Shown here one piece after another: positions 18,292 to 27,218 of a stretch of DNA of 64,000 nt; positions within the stretch are counted from its first letter, which is position 1, and the number at the start of each line of letters is the position of its first letter. This DNA is from Robbsia betulipollinis (GTDB lineage Bacteria > Pseudomonadota > Gammaproteobacteria > Burkholderiales > Burkholderiaceae). A model generated the notes under the pieces. It was not told the DNA's origin and did no database searches. It saw nothing but the letters and a program-made list of their open reading frames with translations. Location: NCBI RefSeq assembly GCF_026624755.1, contig NZ_JAPMXC010000010.1:579054-643053 (forward strand), given 5' to 3'. Both the position numbers and the translations under genes were made by a program.

Positions 18292-20067
18292 CTAGAGCCG
18301 CCGCAGCGTGCCAACATCGACATTGCCTTCGCGGCTGCTGAACATCACCGAGCCGCCGTTTTGCTGCGCGACGCCCTGGATATGGTGGTCGCCGCTGTCG
18401 TAGGTCTCCACCTTGCCCCCGCGCTCGATCAGCAGTCGGCGACTTTGCGGGAAAAAGGCATAGCGCAGATCGTTTTGACCGCCGCTCGTCGCCGGTGCGC
18501 CCAGGTCGTGCGGCCACCAGGCCTCGCCGCCCGACATCGGCTTCATGGGTTCCATCGGTTTCATGGGTTCCATCGGCTGCATGGGTTCCATCGGCTGCAT
18601 GGGTTCCATCGGCTGCATGGGTTCCATCGGTTTCATCGGTTCCATCGGTTTCATCGGTTCCATGGGTTTCATTGGTTTCATCGGTGCCATCGGCCGCACC
18701 GGTGCAGCCTTCGCGGCAGTGTCGTCCGTCTCCTGCGCCTCGGCCTGCCGTGCCTGCCCCTGTGACAGTGGCTGCTCGGCGGGCACCGGCGGCGCGTCGC
18801 GCTTCTCGTCGTGCTTCTCGTCGCGCTTCTCGTCGCGCTTCTCGTCGCGCTTCTCGTCGCCCTCCACTCCGGGGCAAGAAACGATCCACGCCGTGCCTTT
18901 TCCGTCCGACGTCTCGCGCACGAGACTGCCGCCGATGCTGGCGATCAGCCTGTGCGCGCTATGCAGACCGATGTTCTCCGTGGAAGAATCGACGAAGCCG
19001 CGCCCGTCGTCCGCGATCCGGACCGTGTAGCGGTGCCCGGTCTGCCGCAGCGAAACGGTGATCGCGCCGCCGGATTCGTCGAACGCATGCTCGACGGCAT
19101 TGGCGATCAATTCGTTGACGACCGTTCCCACCTTCATGCAGACATCGATGCCGACCATCACGCCGAACTCCCGATCGCATTGCAGGCGGATGTGCTGGCC
19201 GCTCAGATCGAAGAAGCTGTGCAACTCGTCGCACAGCGAGCTCAGATAGCGGCTCAGATCGATCTCCTCGCTCTGCTCGCCCACGCCCAGCAGATGATCG
19301 TAGATCGACGCCATCGCGAACACCCGGCGCTCGATATCCTTGAAACTGCCACGCGTTTCCGGGTCTTTGAGCCGCATTCCATAGCGCTGGACCAGCGTCA
19401 CGATCTGCTGGAAATTATTGCGGATGCGGTGTTGCTGCTCGCGCAGCAGGACGACGGTTTCGTCGCGCTGCGCGGCCAGCGAGGCGCGCTCCTGCAGATG
19501 CTCGACGTTCGCGGCGATCACGCTGGCGATGGCCGCGAGAAACGACAAGTCGAGCGCGCTGACCTCGCGGGGCTCCCGGTAATCGATCTCCAGGATGCCA
19601 TAGGGCCCTTCGCGGCCGATCAACGGAACGTTGACCGAGGCCACCACGTGGAATTTCTTGAACAAGTCGGGAATGGGGCCGGGCGGATAGGCGCGCACGT
19701 CGGGCACGACCACCGGCTGCATGGCGAGCAGCGATTCGCCGGGTGGATTGCCCTGTTCGACCTTGCCGACTTCGGTGCCCAATACGTCGTCGCGCATCCC
19801 GCAATGCGCCTTCAATATCAGGACGCCATCGCGGCGACGTACTTCGAGCACCTTGGCCATCGGCGCATCGCAGCCTTGCGCGGCGCAGCGCGCGGCGTGC
19901 GCGAGGAATTCTTCCAACGGCCGGGGTTGCTGGGCCTGCGCGGCCAGATCGGTCATCGCACTGCGCTGCTTGAGAACATCGGTCAGTCGAACCGGCGCTT
20001 CCATATCGGCGCCTTGCTGCAGATGATCGATCGTGGCGGCCCACGTGGCGCTGCGCGCAAAATTCAT
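18292..20067 (-). CDS. GAF-HisKA_2 sensor histidine kinase with Pro-Met repeat linker and C-terminal module
   Basis: A 591-residue soluble protein. Residues 40-195 form a GAF domain; the HisKA_2 box is QQHRIRNNFQQIV with phospho-acceptor His213; the ATPase has NELIANAVEHAF (N-box, 318-329) and DDGRGF (353-358). After residue 400 it is unusual: five DEKR/DEKH repeats (404-424), a linker, then about 53 residues of PMEPMK/PMEPMQ hexapeptide repeats (459-511), then a compact C-terminal module (532-591) with RYAFFPQSRRLLIE, VETYDSGDHHIQGVAQQNGG and VMFSS. The last module resembles small stand-alone beta-rich Burkholderia proteins. No response regulator is adjacent. The kinase part is certain; the role of the tail is unknown. 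Confidence 0.85.
   Translation of the reverse strand: MNFARSATWAATIDHLQQGADMEAPVRLTDVLKQRSAMTDLAAQAQQPRPLEEFLAHAARCAAQGCDAPMAKVLEVRRRDGVLILKAHCGMRDDVLGTEVGKVEQGNPPGESLLAMQPVVVPDVRAYPPGPIPDLFKKFHVVASVNVPLIGREGPYGILEIDYREPREVSALDLSFLAAIASVIAANVEHLQERASLAAQRDETVVLLREQQHRIRNNFQQIVTLVQRYGMRLKDPETRGSFKDIERRVFAMASIYDHLLGVGEQSEEIDLSRYLSSLCDELHSFFDLSGQHIRLQCDREFGVMVGIDVCMKVGTVVNELIANAVEHAFDESGGAITVSLRQTGHRYTVRIADDGRGFVDSSTENIGLHSAHRLIASIGGSLVRETSDGKGTAWIVSCPGVEGDEKRDEKRDEKRDEKHDEKRDAPPVPAEQPLSQGQARQAEAQETDDTAAKAAPVRPMAPMKPMKPMEPMKPMEPMKPMEPMQPMEPMQPMEPMQPMEPMKPMEPMKPMSGGEAWWPHDLGAPATSGGQNDLRYAFFPQSRRLLIERGGKVETYDSGDHHIQGVAQQNGGSVMFSSREGNVDVGTLRRL
18535..18693 (-). repeat. 18-bp coding tandem repeat (Pro-Met-Glu-Pro-Met-Lys/Gln)
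   Basis: About nine in-frame 18-bp units encode alternating PMEPMK and PMEPMQ hexapeptides within the kinase tail. Units differ at one codon (AAA/AAG-type Lys versus CAG Gln), arranged as three PMEPMQ in the middle and PMEPMK on the flanks. The unit length is a multiple of three, so changes in copy number would keep the frame, making the tract a likely length-variable linker. Confidence 0.9.
18796..18858 (-). repeat. 12-bp coding tandem repeat (Asp-Glu-Lys-Arg)
   Basis: Five 12-bp units encode DEKR, with one DEKH variant, forming a 21-residue highly charged, probably helical or disordered stretch immediately after the ATPase domain of the kinase. It is separated from the Pro-Met repeat by about 35 non-repetitive residues. 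Confidence 0.9.
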
Positions 20068-20213
20068 TGATTCGTCTCGAAATATCGAAAGGTGGACGCG
20101 CGCATCGGTCGTCGTGCGTGCGTTTTTCCAATTCTAGCCTGCGCGGCGAATCAAGGTTTTCGACGGATCCGTTCCTGCTGGCGCCGGCGGAGATGGCGCC
20201 GCCCGTCGTGCCG

Positions 20214-21380
20214 CTAGCCGAATCGCCGGTTCATGTGCCGGCAGAGCAGGAGGCCCAGGACCGCCAGCACGCCGCCGATGAAGCCGACGTAGTGCAGGCC
20301 GCCATGCACGCCGATCACGCTGCCCAGCAACGCGCCGCCGCCGATGCCCACATTGTAGATGCCGGAAAACAGCGCCATCGCCACGTCCGTGGCATCGGTC
20401 GCCAGGTGCAGTACCCGGGCCTGCAGGATCAGGCCGAAGCACATGATGGCGATGCCCCAGAACACGCTCAGGAGAGCCAGGAGATAGGGGTTCGCGGCGA
20501 ACGGGAGCAGCAGCAGAAGGCAGGCGGCGATACCGGCGATCGTGGCAAACAGAAAACCGTTCGGGAAGCGGTCGCTATAGCGGCTGAACAAGAGCGAGCC
20601 GATCACGCCGGAGCCGCCGAACAGCAGCAGCAACGCGGTGACCATCGTGCCGCTCATGCCCGCCACCTCACGCGCGAACGGTTCGATGTAGCTGTACCCA
20701 GTGAAATGGGCGGTGACCACGAGCGCGGTGAGCAGATAGACGCATAGCAGCGCCGGGCGCTTGAACAATAGCGGCAGGCTGCGCAACGAACCGGCGTTCT
20801 CGCTGGGCAACGGCGGCAGGATGCGCGTCAGCTGGTAGACAGTGGCGGCCGCGATGCCGGCGATCGCCAGGAAGGTCCAGCGCCATCCCAGCACCTCGCC
20901 GACCACCCGGCCCAGCGGGATGCCGAGCACCATGGCCAGGCAGGTGCCGGTGGCCAGCAGCCCCAGCGCCTGGGTCCGCTTGCCGGGCGGGGCGATACGC
21001 ACGGCGAGCGATGCGGTGATCGACCAGAACACCGCGTGGGAGAAGGCGATGCCGATGCGGCTGGCTTCCAGCACGGCGAAACTCCAGGCCACGCCGGACA
21101 GCACGTGGCTGGCGATGAAGACGATGAAGACGCCCACCAGCAGCTTGCGCCGCTCGATGGTGCGGGTGAGCAGCATCATCGGCAACGACATCAACGCCAC
21201 CACCCACGCATAGACGGTGAGGATCAGGCCGACTTCGGACGGCCGCATATCGAAACTGCGGCCGATGTCGCTGAGCAGCGCGATGGGGGCGAATTCAGTG
21301 GTGTTGAAGATGAAGGCGGCCAGAGCCAGCGCGATGACGCCGCGCCAGCTGGCGGCGGGGGCGGGTGCGTCCGTTACCAT
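20214..21380 (-). CDS. sotB: SotB-like MFS sugar/drug efflux transporter
   Basis: A 388-residue, 12-helix major facilitator of the DHA1 family. The N-terminus [22 protein letters not shown] with the NTTEF motif is characteristic of SotB/YdeA-type exporters of arabinose, IPTG and related sugars; the loop 2-3 motif is [11 protein letters not shown] and motif C-like [10 protein letters not shown] follows. ATG at 21380 ([11 protein letters not shown]) is used; the open frame continues upstream without family similarity. Single-gene unit. The exported substrate is not determined. Confidence 0.85.
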   Translation of the reverse strand: MVTDAPAPAASWRGVIALALAAFIFNTTEFAPIALLSDIGRSFDMRPSEVGLILTVYAWVVALMSLPMMLLTRTIERRKLLVGVFIVFIASHVLSGVAWSFAVLEASRIGIAFSHAVFWSITASLAVRIAPPGKRTQALGLLATGTCLAMVLGIPLGRVVGEVLGWRWTFLAIAGIAAATVYQLTRILPPLPSENAGSLRSLPLLFKRPALLCVYLLTALVVTAHFTGYSYIEPFAREVAGMSGTMVTALLLLFGGSGVIGSLLFSRYSDRFPNGFLFATIAGIAACLLLLLPFAANPYLLALLSVFWGIAIMCFGLILQARVLHLATDATDVAMALFSGIYNVGIGGGALLGSVIGVHGGLHYVGFIGGVLAVLGLLLCRHMNRRFG

Positions 21381-21724
21381 GGAAATTCGGGTGCTCGAAG
21401 AAGAATGGAAAAACCCCCGTCTCCTGCCGGCCGTTCGGACAACGGCGCACGCGCGCGCATGACGCTGCTTCCCGCGGGTTGAAATGGCGGTGGAAGCAGA
21501 CGCGCTGGAAGCGGCGGGAAGCAGCGAAGGGCGGCAGGAAGGCGGGCTGCGGAAAAGTGTACGCCGGTGCTTCCGTCCTCCACAAGTCAATCGCGCGGGC
21601 TACTAGGGTTAACCATGCGTTCTACTGCCGTCAAGTGGTTGAAGCGGAAGGGTATTCAGGCAGGGGAAGCACGCGAAATTTATTTTGGGGTGTGACAACG
21701 CGCCACTGCGCTACCGCAGGCTCG
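21381..21724. other. Intergenic region, no gene recognised
   Basis: This 344-bp stretch separates the leftward sotB-like gene from the promoter of the fluoride riboswitch. Short open frames on both strands here have no recognisable domain or ribosome site. It presumably holds the promoter of the sotB-like gene. Base composition drops from GC-rich to more AT-rich approaching 21680. Confidence 0.5.
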
Positions 21725-21733
21725 TGCTATATT
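21725..21733 (+). promoter_or_regulatory. Extended -10 promoter of the fluoride riboswitch
   Basis: TGCTATATT is an extended -10 element (TGn followed by TATATT at 21728-21733). No good -35 hexamer lies 16-18 bp upstream, which suits an extended -10 promoter. Transcription would begin around 21740, exactly at the first stem of the riboswitch. Confidence 0.6.
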
Positions 21734-21740
21734 GCTCAGC

Positions 21741-21813
21741 GGAGATGGCATGCCTCCCGCCGCCTGACAGCGAACCACCGGCCTTGCCGGTTGATGATGC
21801 CTACGAATTCCTA
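21741..21813 (+). ncRNA. Fluoride riboswitch (crcB motif)
   Basis: The leader of the CLC gene carries the crcB motif: GGAGATGGCATGCCTCC (21741-21757) is the first hairpin with the conserved GATGG and its closing CCTCC; then a joining region, GAACCACCGG, a second hairpin CCGGCCTTGCCGG, and the conserved TGATGATGCCTACG end. These pieces appear in the order and spacing of the fluoride aptamer. No U-rich terminator is visible between it and the start codon at 21930, so control may act through Rho or translation. It is expected to switch on the fluoride exporter when fluoride binds. Confidence 0.9.
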
Positions 21814-21929
21814 GGTCGAGGGAAGTCGTGGGCGTTCGCACGCAGCATCGTCGCGGTGCCTTCGTGATGCCTTCGCGGCTTCTGCGGCTTCTCGCTACCC
21901 AGGTTTGAAATGCATGAATCTGGTGTCTT

Positions 21930-23210
21930 ATGAAAGCTCCCTTTTTGCCCGAACAGTTCGCCATGGTGCCCCGTCTGGGCCGCTGGCTGGCGTTCTCCGC
22001 CCTGGTTGGCGGGCTCTCCGGCAGCGCGTCCGCGCTGCTGCTGTGGAGCCTGGATCTCGTGACGAACACGCGCGTCGTCCACGGCTGGTTGATTTGCCTG
22101 CTGCCCTTCGGCGGGTTCGCGGTCGGCTGGGTGTACTACCGCTTCGGGAGCAGCGTCGAGGCGGGCAATAACCTCCTGATCGACGAAATCCACGATCCCA
22201 AAAAACTGGTTCCCAGGCGCATGGCTTTCCTGGTGCTCGGCGCGACGGTCGCGACGCACCTGTTCGGCGGGTCGGCCGGACGGGAAGGGACCGCGGTGCA
22301 GATGGGCGGCGCGCTCGCCGACCGGGTGGCGCAGGTTTTCCGGCTGGACCGCGAGGACCGGCGCCTGTTGCTGATGGCGGGCATCGCCGCCGGATTCGCC
22401 TCGGTGTTCGGCACGCCGCTGGCCGGCGCGGTCTTCGGTCTCGAAGTGCTGGCGATCGGGCAACTGCGTTACGACGCGCTGCCGGCATGCTTTCTCTCCG
22501 CCATTCTGGCCGATCAGGTCACTCGCGCCTGGGGGATCGAACACACGCGCTATACGATCCCCTTCGTGCCGCACATCGGCCTCGCCGGCCTCGCATCGGC
22601 CATCGTCGCGGGGATGATCTTCGGCATCGCGGGCATGCTGTTCGCCAACACCACGCATGCATTGGGCGGCTGGGTCAAGCGCCGGATCGCCTATCCCCCG
22701 CTACGGCCGCTGGTCGGCGGCGCCGTCGTCGCGCTGGCGTCGTTTCTGCCCGGTACGCACCGTTACCTCGGCCTGGGCATTCCGACGATCGTCGCTGCCT
22801 TCCGCCAGCCGCTCCCGATCCACGACTTCGCGGGTAAATTCGCGTTCACGGTGGTGACGCTGGCGTCCGGTTTCAAGGGCGGAGAAGTCACGCCGCTGTT
22901 CTATATCGGCGCCACGCTCGGCAATGCGTTGTCCCATGTGCTGGCGCTGCCCTTCCCGGTGCTGGCGGGCCTGGGTTTCGTGGCCGTGTTCGCGGGCGCG
23001 GCCAATACCCCGATCGCGTCGACCCTCATGGCGGTCGAGCTATTCGGCATCGATATTGGTGTGTATGCCGGCCTGGCGTGTGTCGTCGCCTATCTTTTCT
23101 CCGGCCATGCCGGTATCTACCGGGCGCAGCGAATCGCACAGAGCAAGCATCGGTCGTTCCCCGGAGACGGGGAAGCCACCGGGGCGACCGGTCCGGCAGC
23201 GGGCGAATAA
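21930..23210 (+). CDS. CLC-F type fluoride/proton antiporter
   Basis: A 426-residue CLC membrane protein. Signatures are GGSAGREGTAVQMGGALAD (with the gating Glu in GREGT) and FKGGEVTPLFYIGATLGNAL. The usual GSGIP anion-site motif is replaced by AGNNLLIDEIHDP, the substitution seen in the fluoride-selective CLC-F clade, and the VFAGAANTPIAS segment also fits. It exports cytoplasmic fluoride in exchange for protons. The upstream fluoride riboswitch independently supports the assignment. The start at 21930 has only a weak ribosome site; ATG at 21963 is an alternative. The C-terminal 30 residues are hydrophilic. Confidence 0.92.
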   Translation: MKAPFLPEQFAMVPRLGRWLAFSALVGGLSGSASALLLWSLDLVTNTRVVHGWLICLLPFGGFAVGWVYYRFGSSVEAGNNLLIDEIHDPKKLVPRRMAFLVLGATVATHLFGGSAGREGTAVQMGGALADRVAQVFRLDREDRRLLLMAGIAAGFASVFGTPLAGAVFGLEVLAIGQLRYDALPACFLSAILADQVTRAWGIEHTRYTIPFVPHIGLAGLASAIVAGMIFGIAGMLFANTTHALGGWVKRRIAYPPLRPLVGGAVVALASFLPGTHRYLGLGIPTIVAAFRQPLPIHDFAGKFAFTVVTLASGFKGGEVTPLFYIGATLGNALSHVLALPFPVLAGLGFVAVFAGAANTPIASTLMAVELFGIDIGVYAGLACVVAYLFSGHAGIYRAQRIAQSKHRSFPGDGEATGATGPAAGE

Positions 23211-23222
23211 ACGGACAGGTAA

Positions 23223-23252
23223 GCTGGCAGATGAGCTGGCAGATGAGCTGGC
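23223..23252. repeat. 12-bp direct repeat upstream of the sulfite-oxidase-family gene
   Basis: The unit GCTGGCAGATGA occurs twice in tandem, followed by a third partial copy GCTGGCGG. It lies in the 87-bp gap between the CLC gene and the next gene and has no evident coding role; it may be simple slippage. Confidence 0.7.
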
Positions 23253-23297
23253 GGCACGGCCCTTGCTCGAACGCGCTACCTTCTCCGGAGACATCGC

Positions 23298-24377
23298 ATG
23301 CCCCAACTCGAACCCCGGATCGTCCATTCGGCGAATCCGTATAACGCGGAGCCCAGGCTGGGGTTCCTGCGCACGTGGAAACTTACGCCCGCCGATGTCT
23401 TCTACGTGCGCAGTCATGGCGATATCCCGCGGCCCGAGATCGCATCGTTCCGCGTGAGCGTCGGCGGCCGTGTGCGGGCGCCCCTGACTTTCTCGCTGGC
23501 GCAGTTGCGCGGCGATTTCACGCGGCATACGGTCGAGGCGGTACTGCAATGCGCGGGCAACCGCCGCAGCGACCTGCAGGCCGTGAAGCCCGTGGCGGGC
23601 GACCCGTGGGCGGGTGGCGCGATCGGCAACGCGACCTGGAGCGGCGTCATGCTGGCGGACGTGCTGCGCGCCGCGGGTGCCGAATGCGATCCCGCCTTGC
23701 ATGTCGCGTTCGATTCGCTGGACGATTGCCATGTCGAAGGGCATGCATTTCGCTACGGCGTGTCGATTCCGATGAGCAAGGCGAATTCGGCCGAGGTCCT
23801 GCTGGCCTACGACATGAACGGCGCGCCGCTCACCGCCGAGCACGGCGCGCCGCTGCGGGCCATCGTTCCGGGTTACGCGGGCGTGCGCAGCGCCAAGTGG
23901 CTCACCGCCATCACCGTGCAGGAGAGCCCGTCCACCTGCTATATCCAGTCGCAGGACTACAAGCTGTTTCCGCCCGACGCGACACCCGACACCGCCAACC
24001 CGGCGCAGGGCATGACGATCAACGACATGCCGCTGAACAGCGTGATCTGCGAGCCGGCGGATCGCGCCGTACTGGCGGCCGGCAAGACCACGCTGCGCGG
24101 TTGGGCGATCGCCACCGCGCGCGGCGTGGCGCGGGTGGATGTCTCGATCAATGGCGGACGCGACTGGTCGCAGGCACGGCTGGAACACGATGCGGGTTCC
24201 CCGTGGAGCTGGACACTGTGGGAACACGAGGTCGAGATACCCGCGGGCAACCACCGGCTGGCGGTACGCGCATGGGATTCCGCCGGACAGACGCAACCTG
24301 CCGACGCCGACGACACCTGGAACTATAAAGGCTATCTGTGCGCATCGTGGCATCGCATCGATATCGGGGCGACCTGA
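23298..24377 (+). CDS. Molybdopterin-dependent sulfite oxidase family protein (haem-free, cytoplasmic)
   Basis: A 359-residue enzyme with the oxidoreductase molybdopterin-binding domain (about 60-230) and the Mo-co dimerisation domain (about 250-355). The molybdenum-ligating Cys lies in LQCAGNRRSDL, and the pocket motifs GAIGNATWSGVMLADVL, HGAPLRAIVPGYAGVRSAKW and WNYKGYL are typical of the sulfite oxidase family. No signal peptide and no haem domain are present, so an external electron acceptor is needed. Sulfite is the likely substrate but not proven. It needs molybdenum cofactor, of note because a putative molybdate uptake operon lies later in the window. Confidence 0.87.
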   Translation: MPQLEPRIVHSANPYNAEPRLGFLRTWKLTPADVFYVRSHGDIPRPEIASFRVSVGGRVRAPLTFSLAQLRGDFTRHTVEAVLQCAGNRRSDLQAVKPVAGDPWAGGAIGNATWSGVMLADVLRAAGAECDPALHVAFDSLDDCHVEGHAFRYGVSIPMSKANSAEVLLAYDMNGAPLTAEHGAPLRAIVPGYAGVRSAKWLTAITVQESPSTCYIQSQDYKLFPPDATPDTANPAQGMTINDMPLNSVICEPADRAVLAAGKTTLRGWAIATARGVARVDVSINGGRDWSQARLEHDAGSPWSWTLWEHEVEIPAGNHRLAVRAWDSAGQTQPADADDTWNYKGYLCASWHRIDIGAT

Positions 24378-24412
24378 AGCGCGGTGCATCCGTCAACCGC
24401 GTCATCCCGTAT

Positions 24413-24442
24413 TTGACCCGTCTACTAGCAAGGCACTATCAT
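24413..24442 (+). promoter_or_regulatory. Sigma-70 promoter of pcaIJF
   Basis: TTGACC at 24413-24418 and TATCAT at 24437-24442 are separated by 18 bp and lie about 75 bp upstream of the pcaI start. They are good matches to -35 and -10 elements. Confidence 0.6.
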
Positions 24443-24518
24443 CGGCGGAATCGCTGCATACGAAAAAAAGTTCGCCATGGAGACGTGCGCGGCATGGCGT
24501 TTCATCAAGGAGCGGTCG

Positions 24519-25262
24519 ATGATCAACAAGGTTTTCGAGACGGCGGCACGGGCGCTCGCCGACGTTCAGGACGGCGCAACGATCATGATCGGCGGTTTCG
24601 GCAATGCCGGCATGCCGGCGGAACTGATCGACGCGCTGATCGAGCAGGGCGCGCGCGGCCTGACCATCGTCAACAACAATGCCGGCAACGGCGAGACGGG
24701 ACTGGCGGCCCTGCTCAAGGCAGGGCGGGTTGCGAAGATCATCTGTTCTTTTCCGAGACAGGCGGATTCGCACGTGTTCGACGCGCTCTATCGCGCTGGC
24801 GAGATCGCGCTGGAACTGGTGCCGCAAGGCAATCTCGCGGAGAGAATCCGCGCGGCGGGGGCGGGCATCGGCGGATTCTTCACGCCGACCGGCTTCGGCA
24901 CCTTGCTGGCCGAAGGCAAGGAGGTGCGGGAGATCGACGGACGTCACTATGTTCTCGAACGGCCGCTGCACGCGGATTTCGCATTGATCAAGGCCGAGCG
25001 CGCCGACCGCTGGGGCAATCTGGTCTACCGCAAGACCGCGCGCAATTTCGGTCCGATCATGGCGACGGCCGCGAAGATCGCGGTGGTGCAGGTGGCGGAG
25101 GTGGTCGAACTGGGCATGCTGGATCCGGAAACGGTGGTGACCCCCGGGATCTTCGTGCAGCGCGTGGTGCAGCTGCGGCCGGCGGACCCCCGGCCGACAG
25201 GACGAGCGGAAACAGCGGTGGCCGAAACGACGGTGGCGGAGACACGACGATGCAGCGTTTGA
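24519..25262 (+). CDS. pcaI: 3-Oxoadipate CoA-transferase subunit A
   Basis: A 247-residue subunit starting MINKVFETAARALADVQDGA behind AAGGAG. The glycine-rich IGGFGNAGMPAELIDALIEQ G and NNNAGNGETGLAALL segments are typical of family I CoA-transferase alpha subunits. With PcaJ it transfers CoA from succinyl-CoA to 3-oxoadipate in the aromatic beta-ketoadipate pathway. The last about 25 residues are a low-complexity Thr/Ala tail. It overlaps pcaJ by 13 bp. No regulator is adjacent. Confidence 0.9.
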   Translation: MINKVFETAARALADVQDGATIMIGGFGNAGMPAELIDALIEQGARGLTIVNNNAGNGETGLAALLKAGRVAKIICSFPRQADSHVFDALYRAGEIALELVPQGNLAERIRAAGAGIGGFFTPTGFGTLLAEGKEVREIDGRHYVLERPLHADFALIKAERADRWGNLVYRKTARNFGPIMATAAKIAVVQVAEVVELGMLDPETVVTPGIFVQRVVQLRPADPRPTGRAETAVAETTVAETRRCSV

Positions 25263-25921
25263 GCCGGGACGACATGGCGGGCCGCGTCGCGCGCGACATT
25301 CCCGAAGGGGCCTATGTGAACCTGGGCATCGGCGTGCCGACCCTGGTTGCGAATCATCTGGCGCCGGACAAGGAGATCTTCCTCCATAGCGAGAACGGCG
25401 TACTGGGCATGGGGCCGGCACCGGCACCCGGCGATGAGGACGACGACCTGATCAACGCCGGCAAGCAGCATGTCACCCTGCTCGCTGGCGGCGCGTTCTT
25501 CCATCATGCGGACTCCTTCGGCATGATGCGCGGCGGCCATCTGGATTTTTGCGTGCTGGGCGCGTTCCAGGTCTCGGTGAAAGGCGACCTCGCGAACTGG
25601 CACACCGGCGCGCCCGATGCGATTCCGGCGGTGGGCGGTGCGATGGATCTCGCGCTGGGCGCCAAGCAGGTCTATGTGATGATGGAACATTTCACGAAGC
25701 AGGGTGCAAGCAAGATCGTCGCGGAGTGCGGTTATCCGGTGACCGCCGTGCGTTGCGTCAGCCGGATCTATACCGATCTCGCCGTGATCGACGTGACCCG
25801 CGACGGTTTGCTGGTTCGCGAAATCTTCACCGATATGCCGTTCGACGAACTGGTCAGCCGCAGCGGCGTGCCGATGCGCCTGGCGCCGCACGTCGACCAA
25901 CCGATACCCGGAGCCGGATGA
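25250..25921 (+). CDS. pcaJ: 3-Oxoadipate CoA-transferase subunit B
   Basis: A 223-residue beta subunit starting MQRLSRDDMAGRVARDIPEG. The catalytic Glu that forms the CoA thioester lies in LHSENGVLGMGP, and GGHLDFCVLGAFQVS and MMEHFTKQGASKIV are family markers. The ATG at 25250 overlaps the end of pcaI; the stop overlaps the pcaF start (ATGATG). Forms the enzyme with PcaI. Confidence 0.92.
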   Translation: MQRLSRDDMAGRVARDIPEGAYVNLGIGVPTLVANHLAPDKEIFLHSENGVLGMGPAPAPGDEDDDLINAGKQHVTLLAGGAFFHHADSFGMMRGGHLDFCVLGAFQVSVKGDLANWHTGAPDAIPAVGGAMDLALGAKQVYVMMEHFTKQGASKIVAECGYPVTAVRCVSRIYTDLAVIDVTRDGLLVREIFTDMPFDELVSRSGVPMRLAPHVDQPIPGAG

Positions 25922-27123
25922 TGGATGAAGTTTTCCTGTGCGACGCGATCCGCACGCCGATCGGCCGTTACGGCGGCGCGCTGGCGGGCGTGCGCGCCGA
26001 CGATCTGGCGGCGGTGCCGCTGCGGGCGTTGATCGAACGCCATGCGAACGTGGACTGGTCGCGCGTGGACGATGTGGTCTACGGCTGCGCGAACCAGGCC
26101 GGCGAGGACAATCGCGATGTCGCGCGCATGGCGCTGCTGCTCGCGGGTCTGCCGCATGACGTACCGGGCGTGACGTTGAATCGCCTCTGCGGCTCGGGCC
26201 TGGACGCGATCGGTACCGCGGCGCGTGCGATCCGCGCGGGAGAGGCCGGCCTGATGATTGCGGGCGGCGTGGAGAGCATGAGCCGCGCTCCCTTCGTGAT
26301 GGGCAAGGCGCAGAACGCTTTCTCGCGCAGCGCGGCGCTCGAGGACACGACGCTGGGATGGCGCTTCGTCAACCCCTTGATGAAGCGTCAATACGGCGTG
26401 GACACGATGCCCGAGACCGCCGAGAACGTCGCCGACGCGTACCATGTGCGCCGCGAGGACCAGGATGCGTTCGCGTTCCGGAGCCAGCGCAAGACAGCCC
26501 GTGCGCAGGCGCAGGGGGCCTACGAGGCCGAGATCGTCGGTGTGCCGGTAGCGCAGAAGAAGGGCGATCCCTTCTGGGTCATGCGCGACGAACATCCGCG
26601 CGAGACCAGCATGGAGGCGCTCGCACGGCTCAAGCCGATCGTGCGCGTCGACGGCACGGTGACGGCAGGCAATGCGTCCGGCGTCAATGACGGCGCCGCG
26701 GCGCTGATCCTCGCCAGCGAGAGCGCTGCGCGCGCTCAGGGGCTGACGCCCCGGGCACGGATCCTGGGCATGGCGACTGCCGGCGTCGCGCCGCGGGTGA
26801 TGGGCATCGGCCCGGTACCGGCCACGCAAAAACTGCTGGCACGTCTTGGCATGATGCAACAGCAATTCGACGTGATCGAATTGAACGAGGCGTTCGCCAG
26901 CCAGAGCCTGGCGGTGTTGCGTTTGCTCGGTATCGCCGATGACGACCCGCGGGTCAATCCGCTGGGCGGCGGTATCGCGCTGGGCCATCCGCTGGGCATG
27001 AGCGGCGCGCGGCTGGTGACCACCGCGCTGCATCAACTGGAGGCCAGCAGTGGCCGTTACGCGCTGTGCACGATGTGCATTGGCGTCGGCCAGGGCATCG
27101 CGCTGGCGATCGAGCGCGTCTAG
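25918..27123 (+). CDS. pcaF: 3-Oxoadipyl-CoA thiolase
   Basis: A 401-residue thiolase that cleaves 3-oxoadipyl-CoA to succinyl-CoA and acetyl-CoA, the last step of the beta-ketoadipate pathway. The acylation Cys is in [12 protein letters not shown], the base His in [17 protein letters not shown] and the second Cys in [12 protein letters not shown]. Its place directly after pcaIJ with a 4-bp ATGA overlap separates it from other degradative thiolases. Either of two adjacent ATG codons (25918, 25921) may be used. The operon ends at an intrinsic terminator 10 bp downstream. Confidence 0.93.
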   Translation: MMDEVFLCDAIRTPIGRYGGALAGVRADDLAAVPLRALIERHANVDWSRVDDVVYGCANQAGEDNRDVARMALLLAGLPHDVPGVTLNRLCGSGLDAIGTAARAIRAGEAGLMIAGGVESMSRAPFVMGKAQNAFSRSAALEDTTLGWRFVNPLMKRQYGVDTMPETAENVADAYHVRREDQDAFAFRSQRKTARAQAQGAYEAEIVGVPVAQKKGDPFWVMRDEHPRETSMEALARLKPIVRVDGTVTAGNASGVNDGAAALILASESAARAQGLTPRARILGMATAGVAPRVMGIGPVPATQKLLARLGMMQQQFDVIELNEAFASQSLAVLRLLGIADDDPRVNPLGGGIALGHPLGMSGARLVTTALHQLEASSGRYALCTMCIGVGQGIALAIERV

Positions 27124-27132
27124 CCACGTAAA

Positions 27133-27164
27133 AAGGCCCGTCACGCTTGCGCATGACGGGCCTT
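27133..27164 (+). terminator. Bidirectional intrinsic terminator after pcaF
   Basis: An 11-bp perfect stem, AAGGCCCGTCA at 27133-27143 and TGACGGGCCTT at 27154-27164, encloses a 10-base loop. The A-run before the stem gives a T-run on the minus strand, so it probably also stops the convergent small secreted-protein gene. Confidence 0.85.
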
Positions 27165-27218
27165 CTCGCGCGTCGCGGTCGCCGGGCCGTGTCGGGCACG
27201 GGTCCCGGTGCCGTCGAC

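Noticed and set aside
18535-18693. CRISPR-like periodic repeat
   Set aside because: The 18-bp period lacks spacers and is in frame within the kinase, encoding a Pro-Met hexapeptide repeat.
18067-18889. Upstream extension of the prolyl oligopeptidase frame
   Set aside because: It overlaps the kinase repeats in another frame and would bury the signal peptide; TTG at 18067 is a better start.
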